From the NCBI GenBank assembly GCA_029891385.1, contig CM057224.1, forward strand, positions 372,001 to 436,000: a stretch of 64,000 nucleotides of DNA. Reading direction: 5' to 3'. Source of the stretch: Erythroxylum novogranatense (taxonomy: Eukaryota > Streptophyta > Magnoliopsida > Malpighiales > Erythroxylaceae). Numbering within the stretch: position 1 is the first letter of the stretch; the number at the start of each line of letters is the position of its first letter. The notes beneath the pieces were generated by a model that made no database searches, was not told the origin of the DNA, and saw only the letters and a list, made by a program, of their open reading frames with translations. A program made the position numbers and the translations under genes. This document shows positions 58,911 through 64,000 of the stretch, piece by piece.

Positions 58911-59089
58911 GATCTTCATTTTCATGAAAATTATTCTGTCACGTACTATGTTTCTGTCATTTCGTCAGAGTAACGAAAATTCTAACGACTCTTTAACATA
59001 AGAAATTGATTGGTGAATGATATTATAAAATTTTGTTATTTAATAATAATAATAATAATTAGTAATAACCGTCAAATGCCATGTCTTGT

Positions 59090-60087
59090 TCTGTATGAGA
59101 GCTTGAAATTTAGAGTCCATTACTTGATGCTAGTGATGTTGTGTTGCGACTTCAGCATATGTAATTGGTGTGTCAGTGGAGATAGCAGCAAACTCCTTTT
59201 GGTTGGATGGATAATGAACAATGCCATCTGTAAATTGTTTTGGTTTTGACACTTATTCTGTAATCGAGTCCTCACCTGATGTCCTTCATTTTGAGTCATG
59301 TTCACTGGTTCAGAAGTAATGAGTGGACTTCCTTCAGAGCTTCCTTCAGAACTAGAATATACACCATCATCTAAAAAACTTGAACTAGAATTAGTTGTAT
59401 TTGTCGACGAGGGAGTGGGAGTGCAACTCTCCACTTAGTCATTAACTAGAACTGGTTCAGTGAATATGAAGGTTTAAGGATTGAGTTGAGAAAGCAGGGT
59501 GACAAGGTTTGGAACAGTGGAATTGGTGTGCTGAAAGTTGTTTTCAGTTTTGGTAAAAGGAAAAATTGTTTCATCAAAAATGACATCTTGAGTAATATAA
59601 ACTATGCCACATTCATATCCCTTCTGTATATCAATGTATTTAAGGAAGACACATTCTTGAGTTCGAAAATCAAGTTTCTTTTGTTATATGGCCTATGGGC
59701 CAACAAGCACAATTAAAAACTTTAAGCATATTGTAGTTAGGTGAAGTATGAAACAGAAAAGAAAGAGGAGATTCATTATTGATAACTTTACTTGACAATC
59801 TGTTTATAAGATAACAGGAGGTGAGGATAGCGTTATTTTAAAAACGAATAGGTATAGATGCTTGTGCAAGTAGAGTGAGACCTATTTCAACTAAGTGTTG
59901 ATGTAGGATTTCAACAACACCATCTTGTTGGTGTGTGTGAGGGCGAGATATATGATGAAAATTTTCTACGTCTTTGAAATATTTATGTAATCGTTGGTAC
60001 CCCCCTCCCTAATTAGACTGGACATAATGAATTTGGACATTTAACAGATTCTCAACATGTTTCTAAAAAAGCAAGAAGGTCTGCTTA
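59090..60087 (-). mobile_element. Copia remnant, integrase C-terminal side
   Basis: Minus-strand Ty1/copia pol remnant. A region near 60020-59830 reads like the end of the integrase core (YQRLHKYFKDVENFHHIS, RPHTHQQDGVVE). It continues with a GAG/pre-RT spacer (CGIVYITQDVIFDETIFPF near 59600) and a Ser/Thr-rich linker to about 59120 (SSSSFLDDGVYSSSEGSSEG). Stops and frame changes are present and reverse transcriptase is missing. The same element resumes at 63153 after the inserted LTR. Confidence 0.75.
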
Positions 60088-63000
60088 TGTTGGAACCCTG
60101 CCCCAGTGAGTCACGTGTCCAACGTCCTACATGACATCTGGACGCGCATCCCACAAGGGAGGAATTCCCCACCAAGTCAAACCTCAAATACGTACTTATC
60201 TTATTTACTTCCGAGCTGATGTTGCATACCGTACCCAAATTCCTTCCTGAAATTGGAAGTCTTAAGGCCCAAATTGAAATTCGATTCCTAAGCTAAAATG
60301 AAATTCCACGTCTCTAAATTATTTAGAACTAAAAATCATCTCATTCGAATCTCTATAGATTGAGAAATCACCAAAGTACAGAAGCATGATCAATTGGCTC
60401 GCTTTGCTTTAATCCAAAAATTTTTAAATTAATACTAAGAGCTTTAGATTTTTATGGAGAGACAGGAAATTTTCTTAGAAAACCAATACTTCAGAAATCG
60501 AGTAAATCGGAGGTCAAACGAAAGAGTTATAAGCAAAAGCGTGGGAGGAGGTTGGATTTGAAAAAAAGAAAAATCAGAAAAAAAAAAAAATGCCTGCGTC
60601 GCACTGTGACTGTCTCACGAGGCTTGCCCTAGGTCACTCCAACGTACATCCGAATTTCAAAAATTCATAACTTTTCACACATAATTTCAAATTTTGAAAA
60701 TTTGGTATCAATAAAAAGCTAAAAGGAAACTTTACAACTTTCATGAGGATTGAAAAACCAATTTGGCCTCTAAGGGAGTCAAAAATTACTTCAAAGTGAC
60801 TGCCTAAAATAAAATCATCATACACAGTAACAGAACTTCTAAAAATCATATATTTCAATTCAATGACTCAAAAATGTCACATTTTATATCAATGGAAAGA
60901 TAAAAAGACAATTTACAACTTTTATGAAGGATGCAAAAACCAATTTGGTCTCTAAGGGGGGTAAAAACCTTTCAAATCTACTGCCTATAAAATGACATTT
61001 CAAACAGTAATTGTATTTTTCCAAACCTAATATCTTCTTACTCCTAAGCCCAAAAATGACATAGTATATGTCAATGTAAAGATCAAAACCTAAACTAAAC
61101 TACAATCTTCAAGAAGACCTTTTGGTCAAATTCTAACTCTATGAGGAACAAAACTTCATTCAAAGTTTTTGCCCACAGATTTCATTTTGACAGCACCTCC
61201 CCCAAACTTCAACGATCCATATCTTTAAAACATCAACCAATTTTTCAGCACCTGCATCACACTTCAATATCCACATCCTTCAACTCCCAAATCCACAGTA
61301 CACAATACCTCATTTCAAAGCTATGCAAATCCTCCATAATTCTCAAGAAGGCTAATAAAGCCATTACAAACCCCACCAGTTCAATATTCACCTCCAAACG
61401 CAGCAACCACAATGCTACTCCTTCTTGTCCTTTTCAAACAACATCACATTTTTAATTAAACAAAAAAAGATACAATAAAACTCAAATATCTTTCATTTAC
61501 AACATAACATAAGTTCTCACAAAGCTTTAGAGGGTATTTTAGCCCTTACAAAACAAAAGTATCAACAGTCAAAAATACAAGGAAATGTTACATGAACAGT
61601 AACTTTTGTTCTAAAATACATCTAAAGCTTTGGTTCTAAAAGCTAGCTTCAAAATCAAAGTAAAATAAGAGTGAAGCCTCGTTCCCGGTGCAGTCACTCG
61701 TTTTCTTACTCGTCGCCTGTGGATGGGAAGGGAAGATGGGGGTGAACTCGACGGTTCGTAAGTAACACATTAATAATTAAGAACAAGCAAAAACATTCTT
61801 TAATAATTTATTTTCAAAAGACACTTTTCATTGATCAACCACATATAGGTTCTCAACTATTCAACTTATGAAAACATTCACCAAAATCATACATCGTGAA
61901 TTCACAATTCATTAACACATAAGCATGTAGAAAGTGGTTCTGGTGGATTCGAAACAGAACGTACTACACATTCCCGCGGAACGGTCATGTGTAGCCGTGA
62001 ACTTATGGGAGTCCGTGAGAAGCTCCATGTCACTAGCGGGCAGGCGGGCGAAGCCTATGAACAGACAAGTGCACTTGACTCTTAAGGGACCACCACAAAT
62101 CATAAAATCATGCATTTCACATAATTCACATAATTTACACATATTAGCCACAAATGGCTCTTTTTCGAAAGAAAATTTATAATATCACCTTCTTTAAAAA
62201 TTTCACTTTCACATTCTTTTTCACTTGTCAAAATAATATAAAATTAATTCCACAAGTCATTCATACACAAAAGACAATTGATATAATTTCAAAACATCTT
62301 AAAAAGTTATAAGTGCATAAAAGTTATCGGAAAGCATTAAATTGCATTTAATGAAGGAAACTTAATTAGCTCATTAACTCAATTATTAAGATATCACCCA
62401 CCTTAATTCCTTTTTACTTTAGGCTTGATCAATTTACCTTTCTTCTAGCTCCTCTTGCCTCACTTGCCCTTCTTCAAATACAAAAATCCCAAAATTACAA
62501 GAGATGTCAAAATTAGGAAATTTAAGGAAACAAAAGCATGAAATTGATCCTATAAAACCTTACCCATGCTTTTCATAAGTCAAAAGAACCAAAACCTATC
62601 AAAAATTTCAAAAGAACCAAAAACTCACCTTAAACTCCACCCACGAATTTTGCTTATATGGAAGATTTCACCTTCCTCTTTCCCTTTTTCTTCTCAAACC
62701 TAACTCCAAACTCCCTCTTACAAGTGTAGGAAAAAAAAACCGAAACCCTACTCTTCCTTCCCTTCGCCCTTCTTCTTCTCCTTCTACCGAATTCACTCTC
62801 TCTTTACTTTACTTGAAAATTTTCGTTCTTTATTTCATTCAACATAACAAAAACGATGTTGTTTCCTTCTTCCTTTAAAAGGAACGAAAATAACTTAAAT
62901 ACCCCTCCTTATAAGCCTTATATCCTTTTATCCTTAAGTGAACTTCCCAATTTGACCTTAAACATCTTATTCCTTTACTTTCACTAATACCATATAAAAC

Positions 63001-63152
63001 TCTCATTTAAACTTAATCCCTCCATTTAATTTCCATCAACCTAAACAATAAAATCTCAAATTATTCTACCCAAAAAAGAATTAAGCCAAATCAACCTCAA
63101 AATAAAATTAAACACCTACTTGTTCAATAAGAAAAGAAATCAGGGTCCAACA
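60088..63152. mobile_element. Solo LTR (~3.07 kb) inserted in the copia remnant
   Basis: Begins TGTTGGAACCCTG and ends CAGGGTCCAACA, a TG...CA structure with matching inverted ends. It is flanked by GCTTA (60083-60087) and GCTCA (63153-63157), a 5-bp target duplication with one difference. No second LTR, primer site or retroelement protein was seen inside, so a solo LTR is the simplest reading, though it is long. Inside, a segment of ~110-190 bp recurs in diverged form (about 60690-60800, 60880-60990, 61060-61140; shared AATTTGG.CTCTAAGG). A GC-rich patch lies at 61930-62100. Frames at 61141-61455 and 61912-62182 show no known protein. Confidence 0.8.
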
Positions 63153-64000
63153 GCTCAACATTAGACTTACACTTTAAAAGATAAACCTATGTAAAACGAC
63201 TAAAATCATCAAGAAAGCTTACATAATAATTAAAACCTCTAATTAAGGGAATAGCAGACCCCTAAACATTAATATAATGGAGTTCAAGAGGTTGAGAAGT
63301 TACATGGGTAGATAAAGTAAATGGCAGTTAGTGTACTTTGCCTTGCTGACAGGCATCAGACGCATGGATTGCTTATTGGAAGAGTAAGAAAGATTATTTG
63401 ACTAAAGGATGCTTGAGAAGCTGGACAGGGATGATCGAGACGTTTGTGCCATTGTTCTGGACTAGTTCTGGTATAAGTGAGAAGATGACGAGTAGGCTGC
63501 TTTATTATAGAATCGACACCTTTGCATGTTCTAAGAGGATAGAATCATCTTTTACATTTTCCTTCAAGAAGAATTTTCTTTGTTGGAATGTCCTTTAGGT
63601 AAAAAGAGTTAGGATATAACTCAAAATAAGCATTCTTATCAAAGGTAAATTTGTGGACAGACAACAAACTTTTGGTAACTTGGGGAACATGTGAAAAATT
63701 GGTAAGATAAAGAGGACGAGATGAAATAGAAACAGCTAAGTGACTAAGATGAGAGATTGCAAACCTGTCTTACTGGAAACTTGAACCGGTCTGATCCAGT
63801 GTATCATTCCTTCATGGTTAGCCTATCTAAGTCATTAGTGAGGTGATTGGTAATACCTGAGTCTGCATACCAATTGGTGTCAATTAAATATGAAGTGGTT
63901 GTAGCAACTGCAGTATGTCGGTCTTGAGCTTGGAACGAATGATCGAAGCGATGATAACAACGAAGAGCATCATGTCCTTGTTTTCCACACACTTGACATA
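63153..64000 (-). mobile_element. Copia remnant, zinc-knuckle to integrase side
   Basis: At 63992-63804 the minus strand reads CGKQGHDALRCYHRFDHSF, a CCHC knuckle remnant, then WYADSGITNHLT with the Asp-Ser-Gly of the copia protease. Leftward, about 63600-63160 holds the pre-integrase/integrase start with stops. It is cut at 63153 by the solo LTR and continues at 60087. The element runs off the right edge. Confidence 0.8.

Overview
The window is nuclear DNA of a eudicot plant. The evidence is spliced genes with GT-AG introns, plant-only families (CRF/ERF, NIMIN), plant gypsy/copia/LINE/TRIM/SINE elements, and very AT-rich spacers. Three neighbouring genes, TKPR2, an ERF118/CRF10-type factor and XYL1, are in the same order as Arabidopsis At1g68540-At1g68550-At1g68560 (recalled from memory, not searched), which supports the calls and suggests old microsynteny.

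Layout. 1-2963: end of a minus-strand Ty3/gypsy element (gag remains, primer site, LTR). 2998-5471: broken tandem copy of TKPR2, cut in intron 2 by that LTR. 6190-8867: intact six-exon TKPR2 (320 aa; pollen-wall polyketide reductase). 9390-9715: 81-bp tandem repeats. 11788-13062 (-): CRF10/ERF118-like AP2 factor whose leader carries an in-frame hydrophobic ORF. 15577-19666 (-): three-exon XYL1 alpha-xylosidase (924 aa). 19667-24310: spacer with MITE-like repeats, a perfect 82-bp duplication and a SINE-like repeat. 24320-30510: GC-rich L1-type LINE whose 5' five-sixths is inverted relative to its 3' end, as twin priming would produce. 31561-31869: NIMIN-2-like gene behind a cluster of TGACG boxes. 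32000-46500: mostly repeats, including a clean 459-bp TRIM with target duplications, LINE tails and two orphan exon-like fragments. 46783-47343: intronless acidic nuclear-looking protein with a SUMO-interacting motif. 48946-49171: SINE with 17-bp target duplications. 51254-55664: twelve-exon RAD23 (413 aa) with an expanded Ala-Pro tract. 55665-64000: spacer, then a copia remnant split by a ~3.07-kb solo LTR.

The genes do not form a pathway. TKPR2 acts in sporopollenin synthesis, XYL1 in xyloglucan trimming, CRF10 in ERF/cytokinin-type transcription, NIMIN-2 in NPR1/salicylate signalling, and RAD23 in ubiquitin-substrate delivery and DNA repair. Exon joins for TKPR2, XYL1 and RAD23 were checked by hand and keep frame throughout. 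No wholly new system was found. The observations most worth following are the CRF10 leader ORF, the inverted LINE, the gypsy-interrupted TKPR2 duplicate, the TGACG cluster and the RAD23 repeat.
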